DNA of 64,000 bases from Enterobacter sp. 10-1 (GTDB lineage Bacteria; Pseudomonadota; Gammaproteobacteria; Enterobacterales; Enterobacteriaceae), in the NCBI GenBank assembly GCA_002270295.1, contig NISF01000003.1:620001-684000 (forward strand), written 5' to 3'. Each line of letters begins with the position of its first letter. Within the stretch, counting starts at the first letter, position 1. The notes under the pieces are model-generated. The model was given only the letters and a program-made list of their open reading frames with translations. It was not told the origin of the DNA and searched no databases. The position numbers and the translations under genes are program-made. Below are positions 27,045-36,032 of the stretch, piece by piece.

Positions 27045-28481
27045 TTGAACGTCACATCCGCAGCACGCAGGGCCGTAGAACGAACATCCTGGTTCAAAAA
27101 ACGTAAGAGTTATCGCGTACTTTACTGGCGTGAAATCAGCCCGCTGGCGGTCCCCATCTTGCTGGAAAATAGCTGCGTTTTGCTGATGGGCGTAGTCAGT
27201 ACGTTCCTGGTGAGCTGGTTGGGTAAAGAGGCGATGGCCGGGGTTGGGCTGGCCGACAGCTTTAATATGGTGATCATGTCGTTCTTTGCCGCCATCGATC
27301 TCGGGACGACGGTGGTGGTTGCCTTTAGCCTCGGCAAGCGCGATCCGCGACGCGCGCGGGCGGCGGCGAGGCAGTCGCTGGCGATTATGACGCTGTTCTC
27401 CATTCTGCTGGCGGCGGTAATACACGCCTTCGGCAAAGAGATTATCAATATTGTCGCCGGAGACGCCTCGGCCCAGGTGAAGGATATGGCCTTAACCTAT
27501 CTGGAGCTGACGGTGCTGAGCTACCCGGCGGCGGCGATTGCGCTGATCGGCAGCGGCGCGCTGCGCGGGGCAGGCAATACCAAAATTCCGCTCTTGATTA
27601 ACGGCGGGATGAACATCATCAATATTATTATCAGCAGCATCCTGATTTACGGCGTTTTTTCGTGGCCCGGCCTCGGTTTCGTCGGCGCAGGTTTGGGGCT
27701 GACCATCGCCCGATACATCGGAGCGGTGGCGATCGTGTGGGTATTAGCCGTCGGGTTTAATCCCGCGCTGCGCATCTCGCTGAAGAGCTACTTCAAACCG
27801 CTTAACTTTGCCATTATCTGGGAAGTGATGGGCATTGGCATCCCGGCGAGCATCGAATCGGTGCTGTTCAACGGCGGCAAGCTGCTGACGCAGATGTTTG
27901 TCGCCGGCATGGGAACCAACGTCATTGCCGGCAACTTTATCGCTTTCTCCTTCGCCGCGCTGATTAATCTGCCGGGAAACGCGCTGGGCTCCGCGTCGAC
28001 CATCATTACCGGCACCCGGCTGGGAAAAGGCCAGATTGGGCAGGCGGAGCGCCAGGCGTGGCACGTATTCTGGCTATCGACCATCATCCTGACGGTAATT
28101 GCGTGGGGAACCGCGCCGTTTGCTAACCTGATCGCCTCGTTCTATACCAGCGAAGAGGATGTCAAAGTGGTGGTTAAAGAGCTGCTGTGGCTGAACGCCT
28201 TCTTTATGCCGATTTGGGCGATGTCCTGGACCCTGCCGTGCGCGTTTAAAGGCGCTCGCGACGTACGCTACACCATGTGGGTGTCGATGCTGGGGATGTG
28301 GGGCTGCCGCGTCGTGGCGGGCTATACGCTGGGCATCGTACTCGGTATGGGCGTGATTGGCGTCTGGCTGGGGATGGTGCTTGACTGGGCGGTACGCGGC
28401 GTGCTGTTCTACTGCCGGATGGTCAGCGGGCGCTGGCTGTGGAAATATCCACGAAGCAAAAGCCAGGTGCGCGAAACCTAA
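27045..28481 (+). CDS. yeeO: MATE-family efflux transporter (YeeO homologue)
   Basis: A 478-residue multidrug-and-toxin-extrusion carrier with twelve predicted helices, collinear with E. coli YeeO, which exports flavins and dipeptides. Conserved runs are KSYRVLYWREISPLAVPI, TFLVSWLGKEAMAGVGLADS, GSGALRGAGNTKIPLLING and GIGIPASIESVLF. The position between two tRNA-Asn genes is the same as in E. coli. The start appears to be TTG at 27045 with AAGG seven bases upstream; no better ATG lies close by. It is backbone sequence with GC-rich codons, unlike the adjacent island. Confidence 0.9.
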   Translation: MNVTSAARRAVERTSWFKKRKSYRVLYWREISPLAVPILLENSCVLLMGVVSTFLVSWLGKEAMAGVGLADSFNMVIMSFFAAIDLGTTVVVAFSLGKRDPRRARAAARQSLAIMTLFSILLAAVIHAFGKEIINIVAGDASAQVKDMALTYLELTVLSYPAAAIALIGSGALRGAGNTKIPLLINGGMNIINIIISSILIYGVFSWPGLGFVGAGLGLTIARYIGAVAIVWVLAVGFNPALRISLKSYFKPLNFAIIWEVMGIGIPASIESVLFNGGKLLTQMFVAGMGTNVIAGNFIAFSFAALINLPGNALGSASTIITGTRLGKGQIGQAERQAWHVFWLSTIILTVIAWGTAPFANLIASFYTSEEDVKVVVKELLWLNAFFMPIWAMSWTLPCAFKGARDVRYTMWVSMLGMWGCRVVAGYTLGIVLGMGVIGVWLGMVLDWAVRGVLFYCRMVSGRWLWKYPRSKSQVRET

Positions 28482-28561
28482 CCATTTTCTGGGCGAAACG
28501 ACAAATTTCGCACAAAGTGGAGAATAAATCGGCAAACGGTTTGAAATGTGCGAAACAGCCT

Positions 28562-28590
28562 TTGACAAGGCCGGGCGTCGCCGTTAATAT
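28562..28590 (+). promoter_or_regulatory. Sigma-70 promoter of the plus-strand tRNA-Asn
   Basis: TTGACA at 28562-28567 and TAATAT at 28585-28590 with the ideal 17-bp spacer, followed by a GC-rich discriminator before the tRNA at 28609. Confidence 0.85.
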
Positions 28591-28608
28591 TCGCCCCGTT
28601 CACACGAT

Positions 28609-28684
28609 TCCTCTGTAGTTCAGTCGGTAGAACGGCGGACTGTTAATCCGTATGTCACTGGTTCGAGTCCAGTCAGAGGAGCCA
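28609..28684 (+). tRNA. tRNA-Asn (GTT)
   Basis: 76 nt with encoded CCA, anticodon GTT at 28642-28644, D-loop GTAGTTCAGTCGGTAGAAC and T-loop GTTCGAGTC. It is the inverted twin of the copy at 26776-26851. A consensus promoter precedes it and a strong terminator follows. Confidence 0.97.
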
Positions 28685-28692
28685 AATTCGAG

Positions 28693-28725
28693 AAGCCCGC
28701 TTAAGGAAACTTAAGCGGGCTTTTT
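28693..28725 (+). terminator. Rho-independent terminator of tRNA-Asn
   Basis: AAGCCCGCTTAAG pairs with CTTAAGCGGGCTT around a GAAA tetraloop and runs into TTT. The stretch from here to 29015 has only a short minus-strand frame of doubtful status, plus the promoter region of the hydrolase. Confidence 0.9.
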
Positions 28726-29015
28726 CATGTTTCTTTGAGAATCCCTTCGTGATTTTGATTCAATGAGCAAGCGTGAAAAATCTTCCCGTGCATTTTTAGT
28801 TTTCCCTCCATATCGGGCAAATTTGGCGCTCAGCACGTAACACGGCGCGGACATAAAAACAGCCGGATACCCTGAACGGCGCCAGCGTTGCACCAGATGC
28901 AAAACTACGTTGTATATTCCCCGGATTATCACCTCTGACATTGTCGTTTAAGTTAACTGCACCCGACACGGGATGTAGTTTCCTAATTAATGCCGTTAAT
29001 TTCAGGAGATCGATA

Positions 29016-29837
29016 ATGAGCCATTTCACTACCTCAGATAATGTTCGCATTGCGTATAAAGATTGGGGCAAAGGTCAGCCGGTTGTTTTCTCTCACGGAT
29101 GGCCGCTTTCCGGAGATGCCTGGGACGCACAAATGCTTTTCTTTGGGCAGAACGGTTTCAGGGTTATCGCCCATGACCGCCGCGGGCACGGCGCATCCGG
29201 GCAGCCCTGGGAAGGCAACAACATGGACCGTTACGCGGACGATCTGGCAGAGCTGATCGACCATCTTGATCTGCATGATGCGATACTGATTGGCCATTCA
29301 ACCGGCGGTGGGGAAGTCGCCCGCTATATCGGCCGTCACGGATCTTCCCGCGTGGCAAAAGTGGTGTTAGTCGGCGCGGTTCCACCGCTAATGCTGCAAA
29401 CGGCTGATAACCCGCAGGGCACGCCTCTGGAGGTTTTCGACAATATCCGCACCGGCACCGCAGCCAATCGTTCGCAGTTCTTCCGCGAGCTGGCGGTACC
29501 GTTTTATGGCTTTAATCGCGAAAATATCGCCACCAATGATGGCCTGGTCGAATCGTTCTGGCGGATGGGGATGCAGGGCGGCATCAAAGGGGAGTATGAC
29601 TGTATCCGCGAGTTTTCCGAAGTCGACTATACGGACGACCTGAAAAAAATCGACAAACCTACCCTGATTATTCATGGCGATGACGATCAAATTGTGCCCA
29701 TTGCTGCGGCAGGCATTAAGAGCGCGAAGATAATCGCAGACGCTGAGCTGAAAATCTATCCCGGCGCCAGCCACGGTCTGGCTCAGCTAAATGCCGGGCA
29801 GTTTAATCAAGATGTGCTTGCGTTTATCCGCCGCTAG
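29016..29837 (+). CDS. Alpha/beta hydrolase, non-heme chloroperoxidase type
   Basis: A 273-residue alpha/beta hydrolase of the cofactor-free haloperoxidase/esterase group. The oxyanion motif [13 protein letters not shown] is at about 28-40, the nucleophile elbow GHSTGG at about 96-101, the acid is in HGDDDQIVP and the histidine in [12 protein letters not shown] 29016 has AGGAGA six bases upstream. It is convergent with the LysR gene, and the cluster beyond it is rich in redox enzymes. Such enzymes act as esterases or perhydrolases in the cytoplasm; the native substrate is unknown. Confidence 0.9.
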   Translation: MSHFTTSDNVRIAYKDWGKGQPVVFSHGWPLSGDAWDAQMLFFGQNGFRVIAHDRRGHGASGQPWEGNNMDRYADDLAELIDHLDLHDAILIGHSTGGGEVARYIGRHGSSRVAKVVLVGAVPPLMLQTADNPQGTPLEVFDNIRTGTAANRSQFFRELAVPFYGFNRENIATNDGLVESFWRMGMQGGIKGEYDCIREFSEVDYTDDLKKIDKPTLIIHGDDDQIVPIAAAGIKSAKIIADAELKIYPGASHGLAQLNAGQFNQDVLAFIRR

Positions 29838-29864
29838 TTTAGATAAATAACCAGGCGTGCTGCT

Positions 29865-30806
29865 TTAGCCTGGCTTCCCGCAGAAAATATCAGTTTCCTC
29901 TGCCGCCTGCTGGTTGAGGAACTGATAAATAAAATCGACAAATAATTTCACCATTTTAATGTCGCGGCGGCTTGGATGATAAAGCGCATACACCGCGGAT
30001 TCATCTTCGTCAGCGGTAACATCAGCGCGTATGTCCGGAAACAGCGCTAACAGGTCGCCGCGCTGAACGTCGTTATTCACCAGCCAGTCCGGAAGCAAAG
30101 CAATACCCTGTCCGCCCAAAGCCGCCTGCCTGAGTATCTGAGAATTGTTGCATCTAAGGTTTCCCTCAACGCTGACGCCTTCCGTTTTATCGCGGAAGAA
30201 AAACCATTTTGTCTGACCGGAAGAGTAGGAGAAAAGCAGGCAATTATGGCGTCGTAAATCGGCAGGCAGCAATGGCACGCCTTTTTCAGCAAGATAGGCC
30301 GGGCTGGCGCAAAGAACGCGCTTTTGCAACAGCAGCTTTTTGGCAATGACGTTTTGCGCAGAAATTTTCCCCAGCCGGATGCTGAGATCCAGTCGGTTCT
30401 CAGCCAGATCAACCACATCGTCAGTAAAAGTGAGTTCAAGCCGGATAAGCGGATATTGCTTCATGAATTCAGGCAATAAAGTGGCTAAATATTGCAGTGA
30501 CCAGGATACCGGCAGGCTGGCTCTGAGGATCCCGCGGGGCATACCGGAGTGGTCGCGGGCTTCGTAGTTAGCGTAGGAGAGATCGGCCATAATCCTGCAG
30601 GCATGCTGGTAGTACCGCTCTCCGGCCCCGGTTAACGATACCTTTCGGGTTGAGCGAACCAGCAGCACCGTTCCAAGATATTGCTCAAGCGTGTCAATTT
30701 GTCGGGTGACGGAAGAGGTGGCAAGCGACAGGCGCCGCCCGGCGGAAGAGAATCCGCCTTCCTCAACCACCGCTACCAGCGCCTGTAAGGACGAAAACAT
30801 ATCCAT
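29865..30806 (-). CDS. LysR-family transcriptional regulator
   Basis: A 313-residue LysR regulator: the N-terminal HTH LQALVAVVEEGGFSSAGRRL with the recognition part SSVTRQIDTLE, then a co-inducer domain with RLGKISAQNVIAKKL and the CLLFSYSSGQ segment typical of the CrgA/DmlR-like group. It is divergent from the FAD monooxygenase, starting 223 bp away, the standard LysR-target arrangement, and probably controls it and the downstream redox genes. Confidence 0.9.
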   Translation of the reverse strand: MDMFSSLQALVAVVEEGGFSSAGRRLSLATSSVTRQIDTLEQYLGTVLLVRSTRKVSLTGAGERYYQHACRIMADLSYANYEARDHSGMPRGILRASLPVSWSLQYLATLLPEFMKQYPLIRLELTFTDDVVDLAENRLDLSIRLGKISAQNVIAKKLLLQKRVLCASPAYLAEKGVPLLPADLRRHNCLLFSYSSGQTKWFFFRDKTEGVSVEGNLRCNNSQILRQAALGGQGIALLPDWLVNNDVQRGDLLALFPDIRADVTADEDESAVYALYHPSRRDIKMVKLFVDFIYQFLNQQAAEETDIFCGKPG

Positions 30807-31029
30807 AGCTTTAACTTTCTCGTATAGGAAAAACGCCTGGGTGAGTCCTTACATTAGCCTGTTTTGAGTGAGGAATACCAGTCAGCTTTGCGTACTACGC
30901 AATAGTGTTTCCGGTTTTACTGGTATTCTCCGCTAGCGCTGAGGCTGTTATGGTTAACGTCAGCAGCCAGACAGTTAATTATTATTTATACCCTTACCTG
31001 CGTGGCATAAATAAAATGCGGAGGTGCCT

Positions 31030-32193
31030 GTGTCAGATATTACCCAACCTAAAAAAGCCATTATTATTGGCGGTTCTCTTGGCGGACTTTTTGCCGGAAA
31101 TATGATGAAAAAAGCCGGATGGGATGTGGATATTTTCGAACGCTCGGCAAAAAATCTCGATAGCCAGGGCGGTGGCATCGTACTTCAGCCGCAGGTGGTG
31201 GAGGTAATTCAGGAAAGCGGCGTTAATAAAAAATGGGATGAGATGGGCGTTCGTTCACAATACCGCATTTTTTATAATCCCGACGGTACGGTTGAATACA
31301 AACAATTAGCTCCACAAATGCAAACCTCATGGTCATTAATTTATTCGACATTACTGACCACCACCGGCAAAGAGAATTACCATCAGGGGAAAAAACTGCA
31401 GCGTATCGATTCGCAAAAAGAGGGCGTTACCGCGTGGTTTGAGGACGGTAGCCATATAAAAGGCGACATTCTGATTGGCGCCGATGGCAATAACTCCACC
31501 GTCCGCCAGCTGCTCTGGCCGGGTGAAACCCCGACTTATTCTGGCTATATCGCCTGGCGAGGGCTGATTCGTGAAGATCGGCTGCCGGAGCGCGCCCGGC
31601 TCGATCTTCATGGCAACTTTGCGTTTGCCGATAATAAGGGATCGCAGATTCTGGGCTACCTCGTTCCGGGGATAAATAACGATCTGCGTCCGGGGCACCG
31701 GCTTTATAACTGGGTGTGGTATCGCGTTATGGACGATGCGACTCGCGAATCGGTAATGACCGATAAAAATGGCGTAATGCGCGGGCATTCTCTACCTGAA
31801 GGCGTCATCGCGCAAAAATGGAAAAACCATATTTATGAAGAGGCCGTGCGGATGCTGCCGCCAGGGTTCAGAGACGTGGTGCTGGCGACAAAAGAGCCTT
31901 TCGCGCAATCTATTCGCGATCTGGCCGTTGATAGCATGGTGAAAGATCGGGTGCTATTGCTTGGCGATGCGGCGTCTATTCCACGCCCACACACGGCGGC
32001 AAGCACTTCCAAGGCGGCGGCAAATGCCCTGGCATTACGGTGGGTATTTCTGAATTATCCTGACGATATCGATGCCGCTTTAGCGCGCTGGGAGCCGGAG
32101 CAGCGGCATCTCGGTAAATACCTGAAGCAGGTGGGAATGAACATGGGCAACCGCCTGATGTCAATTGATATGTCACCATCATCAGGGTATTAA
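31030..32193 (+). CDS. FAD-dependent monooxygenase
   Basis: A 387-residue flavoprotein hydroxylase of the UbiH/salicylate-hydroxylase group. It has the N-terminal dinucleotide motif AIIIGGSLGGLFAGNMMKKA, FERSAKNLDSQGGGIVLQP, the DG motif ILIGADGNNSTVRQ and the second FAD motif DRVLLLGDAASIPRPH. I choose GTG 31030, with GGAGG five bases upstream, over GTG 31024. A family domain (DUF-type insertion in some 2,6-dihydroxypyridine hydroxylases) covers the middle part. It is the likely LysR target. Aromatic or heteroaromatic ring hydroxylation is the family chemistry; the substrate is unknown. Confidence 0.87.
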   Translation: MSDITQPKKAIIIGGSLGGLFAGNMMKKAGWDVDIFERSAKNLDSQGGGIVLQPQVVEVIQESGVNKKWDEMGVRSQYRIFYNPDGTVEYKQLAPQMQTSWSLIYSTLLTTTGKENYHQGKKLQRIDSQKEGVTAWFEDGSHIKGDILIGADGNNSTVRQLLWPGETPTYSGYIAWRGLIREDRLPERARLDLHGNFAFADNKGSQILGYLVPGINNDLRPGHRLYNWVWYRVMDDATRESVMTDKNGVMRGHSLPEGVIAQKWKNHIYEEAVRMLPPGFRDVVLATKEPFAQSIRDLAVDSMVKDRVLLLGDAASIPRPHTAASTSKAAANALALRWVFLNYPDDIDAALARWEPEQRHLGKYLKQVGMNMGNRLMSIDMSPSSGY

Positions 32194-32295
32194 ATATCAA
32201 TACGCCGTAGCGCCCGTAATGTATTTCATCTTTCGCCTAAATAATCTTTTAACGCAATGATGTTCCCGACCTACTCATAGCCAGCAGGAGTCAAT

Positions 32296-32946
32296 ATGAA
32301 TATTACCGTCAAGCTCACCTCTGATTTTATTTGCCCGTGGTGCCTTATTGGCGAACGCCGTCTGCAAAAGGTGATTCGTCGTTTACCCGATGATGTGGAG
32401 GTGACTATTCTCTGGCAACCCTATGAGCTTAATCCCACGATGCCGGTAGAAGGCGTCGATCGTAAGAACTACCGTTCCGCCAAATTTGGCAGCTGGGAGT
32501 ACAGCCAGTCGCTGGACAGAAAAACCATTCTGGCTGCCGCGGAGGATGATATCGCGTTTAATTACGACGCAATGCAGAAGACGCCGAACACCTTCCGCGC
32601 GCATCGTCTGATGAATCTGGCCCACCGGCATGGCGCCGCTGATGCCGTCGCCAATGGGATTTTCCATGGCTATTTTGAGCAGGGCCGCGATATCGGGGAT
32701 GTGGACGTTCTGGCTGATATCGCCGGGGAAAACGGCCTCAACAGAGCGGAAGCGCTGGCCTACCTCACCAGCGATGCTGGCGCAAAAGAGACCAGAGCGG
32801 CAATCAGCTTCGCCACCGGGATCCGCGGCGTACCGAATTTTGACATTGAAGGCGAGACGATTTCCGGCGCGCAGCCGTTAAATCTTATCGAGGATGCCAT
32901 CATGAGGGCGATTGCCCGTAAACCTCAGGAGAAGCCCGCTCTCTGA
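32296..32946 (+). CDS. FrnE-like DsbA-family oxidoreductase
   Basis: A 216-residue cytoplasmic thioredoxin-fold protein of the DsbA/FrnE family. The active site CPWC is at about residues 14-17 (DFICPWCLIGERRLQK) and the cis-proline region is GIRGVPNFDI. FrnE proteins act as disulfide isomerases or in glutathione-linked chemistry under oxidative stress. The following flavoprotein starts 43 bp downstream, so the two are probably cotranscribed and may be functional partners. Confidence 0.88.
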   Translation: MNITVKLTSDFICPWCLIGERRLQKVIRRLPDDVEVTILWQPYELNPTMPVEGVDRKNYRSAKFGSWEYSQSLDRKTILAAAEDDIAFNYDAMQKTPNTFRAHRLMNLAHRHGAADAVANGIFHGYFEQGRDIGDVDVLADIAGENGLNRAEALAYLTSDAGAKETRAAISFATGIRGVPNFDIEGETISGAQPLNLIEDAIMRAIARKPQEKPAL

Positions 32947-32989
32947 AAGTCTGATGCTCTTCAATCCTTGCATGGTGAGGTTGCTAAAA

Positions 32990-34252
32990 ATGACCGATAA
33001 AGAAACAAACAGCATACGCATTTATGGCCGGGCGGGATCGCCGGAAGGCTATCTGCTTCGGGACTATCTGGCGCGTAGCGCTGTTACCTTTGAATGGATT
33101 GAACTAAATAGTGAAGAAGAGTGTTTGTCGGCATTAGGGGTGTCAGGGTTCAATGACCTGCGTCTTCCCGTTGTTGAATTTCCGGGACAGGTTCGCCTGT
33201 TCGCCCCGGGAGTGCATGATATCGCCGCTTATTTAGGCCACATCACGTTGCCCAAATATCGCGAATATGACGTCTCCATTTACGGCGCGGGCCCTGCAGG
33301 GCTAAGCGCCGCCGTCTATGCCGCATCCGAAGGTCTGCGAACCATATTAATTGAGCGCCAGGCTCCAGGCGGCCAGGCGGGTACCAGTTCATTAATCGAG
33401 AATTATCTCGGTTTTCCCGAAGGGATCTCCGGGGCTGCGCTGGCGGACCGGGCCCGCAAGCAGGCGATTAAGTTTGGCGCTGAATTGGTAACCATGAGTG
33501 AAGGGGTGAAGGCCCATTTTAAGGATGGCAAAATCCATGTTCGTCTTGCCAATGGCGAGACGCTGACCGCCAGAACCAATATCTGCGCTACCGGCGTTGA
33601 GTATCGCCGCCTTAATTTACCCCGGGAAGATAAGTTCCTCGGGCACGGCCTGTTTTATGGCGCCGGAGCAGCAGAGGCGCCTTATTGCGCGAATGACCAT
33701 GTTTATGTGGTGGGGGGCGGCAACTCGGCAGGCCAGGCGGTGATGCACTTTGCTGAATATGCTGCTCAGGTCACGATGCTGGTACGGGGAAGCAGCCTGT
33801 CTCAGACATTGTCGACGTATTTAATCCAGCGTATCGCCTCAAAAGCCAATATAAAGGTCATCTTCAATAGCGAGATAGCTGAGCTGGACGGTGAGGATTC
33901 CCTCGCGGCGATTACTCTTCACGACCGGTTATCGGGTGGAAAAAGTCGCCACGCCTGTTCCCGACTTTTTGTCTGCATTGGCGGCCAGCCTAACACCGAA
34001 TGGGCCAGCGAAACGCATATTTTGCGCGATTCTGAAGGCTATTTGCTAACTGGGTCCGATCTCTCCGGAGGGAGCAGCTGGCCCGAGAACTGGCCATTAG
34101 CCCGCCAGCCATTTTATCTGGAAACCAGCGTGCCAGGCTCTTTTGCCGCGGGGGATGTCAGACATGGTTCCGTCAAGCGCGTTGCGTCCGCCGTTGGCGA
34201 GGGGGCGATGGCCGTGACATTTGTCCATCGCTACTTACAGGAACAGGGGTGA
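32990..34252 (+). CDS. Thioredoxin-reductase-like flavoprotein with N-terminal Grx-like domain
   Basis: A 420-residue protein. Residues 1-90 form a small glutaredoxin-like domain lacking a CxxC (IRIYGRAGSPEGYLLRDYL). The rest is a thioredoxin-reductase-type fold: FAD motif SIYGAGPAGLSAAVYA, ERQAPGGQAGTSSLIENYLGFP, NADPH motif VYVVGGGNSAGQAVM and C-terminal SFAAGDVRHGSVKRVASAVGEG. The usual redox pair CAxCDG is replaced by GAGAAEAPYC, leaving only one cysteine, so it is unlikely to be a normal thioredoxin reductase. ATG 32990 follows TGAGG. It resembles the cyclic-nucleotide/FAD-dependent regulators of oxidative response by architecture only. Confidence 0.82.
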   Translation: MTDKETNSIRIYGRAGSPEGYLLRDYLARSAVTFEWIELNSEEECLSALGVSGFNDLRLPVVEFPGQVRLFAPGVHDIAAYLGHITLPKYREYDVSIYGAGPAGLSAAVYAASEGLRTILIERQAPGGQAGTSSLIENYLGFPEGISGAALADRARKQAIKFGAELVTMSEGVKAHFKDGKIHVRLANGETLTARTNICATGVEYRRLNLPREDKFLGHGLFYGAGAAEAPYCANDHVYVVGGGNSAGQAVMHFAEYAAQVTMLVRGSSLSQTLSTYLIQRIASKANIKVIFNSEIAELDGEDSLAAITLHDRLSGGKSRHACSRLFVCIGGQPNTEWASETHILRDSEGYLLTGSDLSGGSSWPENWPLARQPFYLETSVPGSFAAGDVRHGSVKRVASAVGEGAMAVTFVHRYLQEQG

Positions 34253-34315
34253 GCGCATGTCAGCAACCGTATCCTCACCGAAGGCATCTTTCCCGCGCTA
34301 TGCGGGTAGCCGGCC

Positions 34316-35653
34316 CTACGTCTCATCACGATCTTCTGTCGGCCTTCCGTTTACTGACCGCTTAATTGCCGTTCTTAGCTTTGCGCACTGCGTTAATAAC
34401 CGACAGAATAATCGATTGAGAATGCAGAAAATCTGCCGGGAAGATGCAATCAAAAATCCCCAGGCGGCGCTTGTCATACCGATTATCCGACGTTTATCCC
34501 CTAAGCCGGCCTTGTTTTTTCCAGATTTGCTCCAGCGCGCGGTTGCATTAGCGACTTTACCGCCGGCAAGGACAGAAAGTAAAAAGTAGAAAAACCAGCG
34601 TATATGCTTTTGTTCGGAAGATGCGTTGACTTTCTTCGTTTCATTAGCAATTCTTTTTTGTAAAAGGACTAACGTTGGAATAATACATTCGTTCGCAACG
34701 ATCGTTTGGTGGTGAGAATAATCATAAAAATTCTTTGGCGGATCGCTGATTAAACAATAAACGGACGGTGTCATTACACAATCATACGAGCCAGGGCCAT
34801 TTTGACAGGTTACTTGATTATATGTATCAAGCTCCTCGCGGATTTTTTGGGCAGTATTATTGTCGGCATCTCTGTTATAAATAATGTAGATTTCGCGGGT
34901 TGTTTTCGGCACCAGCGCGAGAATTAATTTATCATTGTAGGTGGCATATTCTGCCAACTCTTGCCGCATACGATGAGCCCAGGCACACGATGCCAAATTT
35001 AGCTTTTCTTGAGCACAATGCCGATCGTACTGGCGAAGCTGATTTGCCAGATAGGTGCTTGCTTGTTGGAACTGTTGAGTGTCATCCTGCAGGTGCCGTT
35101 GATTCTCTCCAGCGCCGGTATCTGCAACAAAAAATACCGCTGCGACAATCGCCATTGAGTACCAAATATGATCGTAGAAATGGCGAAATCGGTCCTGTAA
35201 GCTAAAGATATCCGTAAGAATGATAAATAAGTTCCAGCCGGTAATTAATCCCATGATGAGCAGGCAGGTCATGCCCACCGCGCTACCTAAATAGCCTGCA
35301 CCCCAAACGTTATAAATCTCTGGCAAGAATTGAATTTTAGGCCAATACCCTAAGACCGAAAGCGTTCCCGGAACGCACCAAATAAATACCCCAGCCAGCA
35401 ATCCTTTCCATCGTCCAACGCAGTAGGCGGCGACCATAGAAAAAACAAAAAGCAACATCAAATATATCAACAGAAAGAAAACTAAAAACCCGATACCATA
35501 TTGGATATCAAAGGCCGTGATCATGGCATAGCCGCTGGAATCGATTGCTGGAGGTGTGACAAGGGATATTCCTGTGGCATCTAACGTTTGCTGGATGTTA
35601 TAGGCAACACCAATAATAAATATTACGTATGGGATTGTGAAGGTTACCATCAT
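34316..35653 (-). CDS. Membrane protein of unknown function
   Basis: A 445-residue protein I do not recognise. The first 180 residues contain five or six hydrophobic helices (VTFTIPYVIFIIGVAYNI, GIGFLVFFLLIYLMLLFVFS, GLLAGVFIWCVPGTLSVLGY and others). A long hydrophilic middle has several cysteines (RHCAQEKLNLASCAWAH, TCQNGPGSYDCVMTPSVYC), suggesting a periplasmic disulfide-bonded domain. A further helix follows (WFFYFLLSVLAGGKVA). The last 80 residues look like lower-quality coding sequence and the natural stop may have been lost. ATG 35653 has GGAGAG upstream. The gene is AT-rich compared with the backbone, as for recently acquired DNA. Confidence 0.65.
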   Translation of the reverse strand: MMVTFTIPYVIFIIGVAYNIQQTLDATGISLVTPPAIDSSGYAMITAFDIQYGIGFLVFFLLIYLMLLFVFSMVAAYCVGRWKGLLAGVFIWCVPGTLSVLGYWPKIQFLPEIYNVWGAGYLGSAVGMTCLLIMGLITGWNLFIILTDIFSLQDRFRHFYDHIWYSMAIVAAVFFVADTGAGENQRHLQDDTQQFQQASTYLANQLRQYDRHCAQEKLNLASCAWAHRMRQELAEYATYNDKLILALVPKTTREIYIIYNRDADNNTAQKIREELDTYNQVTCQNGPGSYDCVMTPSVYCLISDPPKNFYDYSHHQTIVANECIIPTLVLLQKRIANETKKVNASSEQKHIRWFFYFLLSVLAGGKVANATARWSKSGKNKAGLGDKRRIIGMTSAAWGFLIASSRQIFCILNRLFCRLLTQCAKLRTAIKRSVNGRPTEDRDET

Positions 35654-35892
35654 TTCGCTCTCCTGCTCTTTCCTGATATCTTCAGGGCCCCTTTGAAACC
35701 GCAGCGGCAGCGGCCTGTAGGCAATCCTGCCCTGGATTGTGAACAAGGGTCAACCAATCGCGAAAAAAATCACATCGCAAAGAATACTTCATCTTTGGCT
35801 CTTAATAAGCGATCCATTTAAGGCGAAAAATTTAGTTTTTGGGGGTCAAATGAGAGAGACAAACATTGCATTTAGTCCGCGAAGCTATATTT

Positions 35893-35929
35893 AAAAAGCC
35901 CGCTTAAGTTTTCTTCAGCGGGCTTTTTT
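35893..35929. terminator. Terminator hairpin resembling the tRNA-Asn terminator
   Basis: AAAAAGCCCGCT and AGCGGGCTTTTTT form a strong stem. The segment AAGCCCGCTTAAG is identical to the tRNA-Asn terminator arm at 28693. The rest of the 380-bp gap 35654-36032 is AT-rich with no supportable gene. Confidence 0.8.
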
Positions 35930-36032
35930 GTCGTTTGCCGCTCTCTCAACCCAGAGCATTAAATTTCCCTGCGCGCTGACCCGCCAGGCCCCGGCAGCGC
36001 CGTGCCAGCCCTGGGCCGCAGCGCGCCTGTTT

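Noticed and set aside
28711..28941. Minus-strand 76-codon frame after tRNA-Asn
   Set aside because: It overlaps the tRNA terminator at its end and has no clear start site; a gene remnant is possible but cannot be supported.
34221..34589. Plus-strand 122-codon frame after the thioredoxin-reductase-like gene
   Set aside because: Its start lies inside the preceding gene and most of it is opposite the minus-strand membrane protein. A truncated small gene starting at 34257 is possible but no domain is visible.
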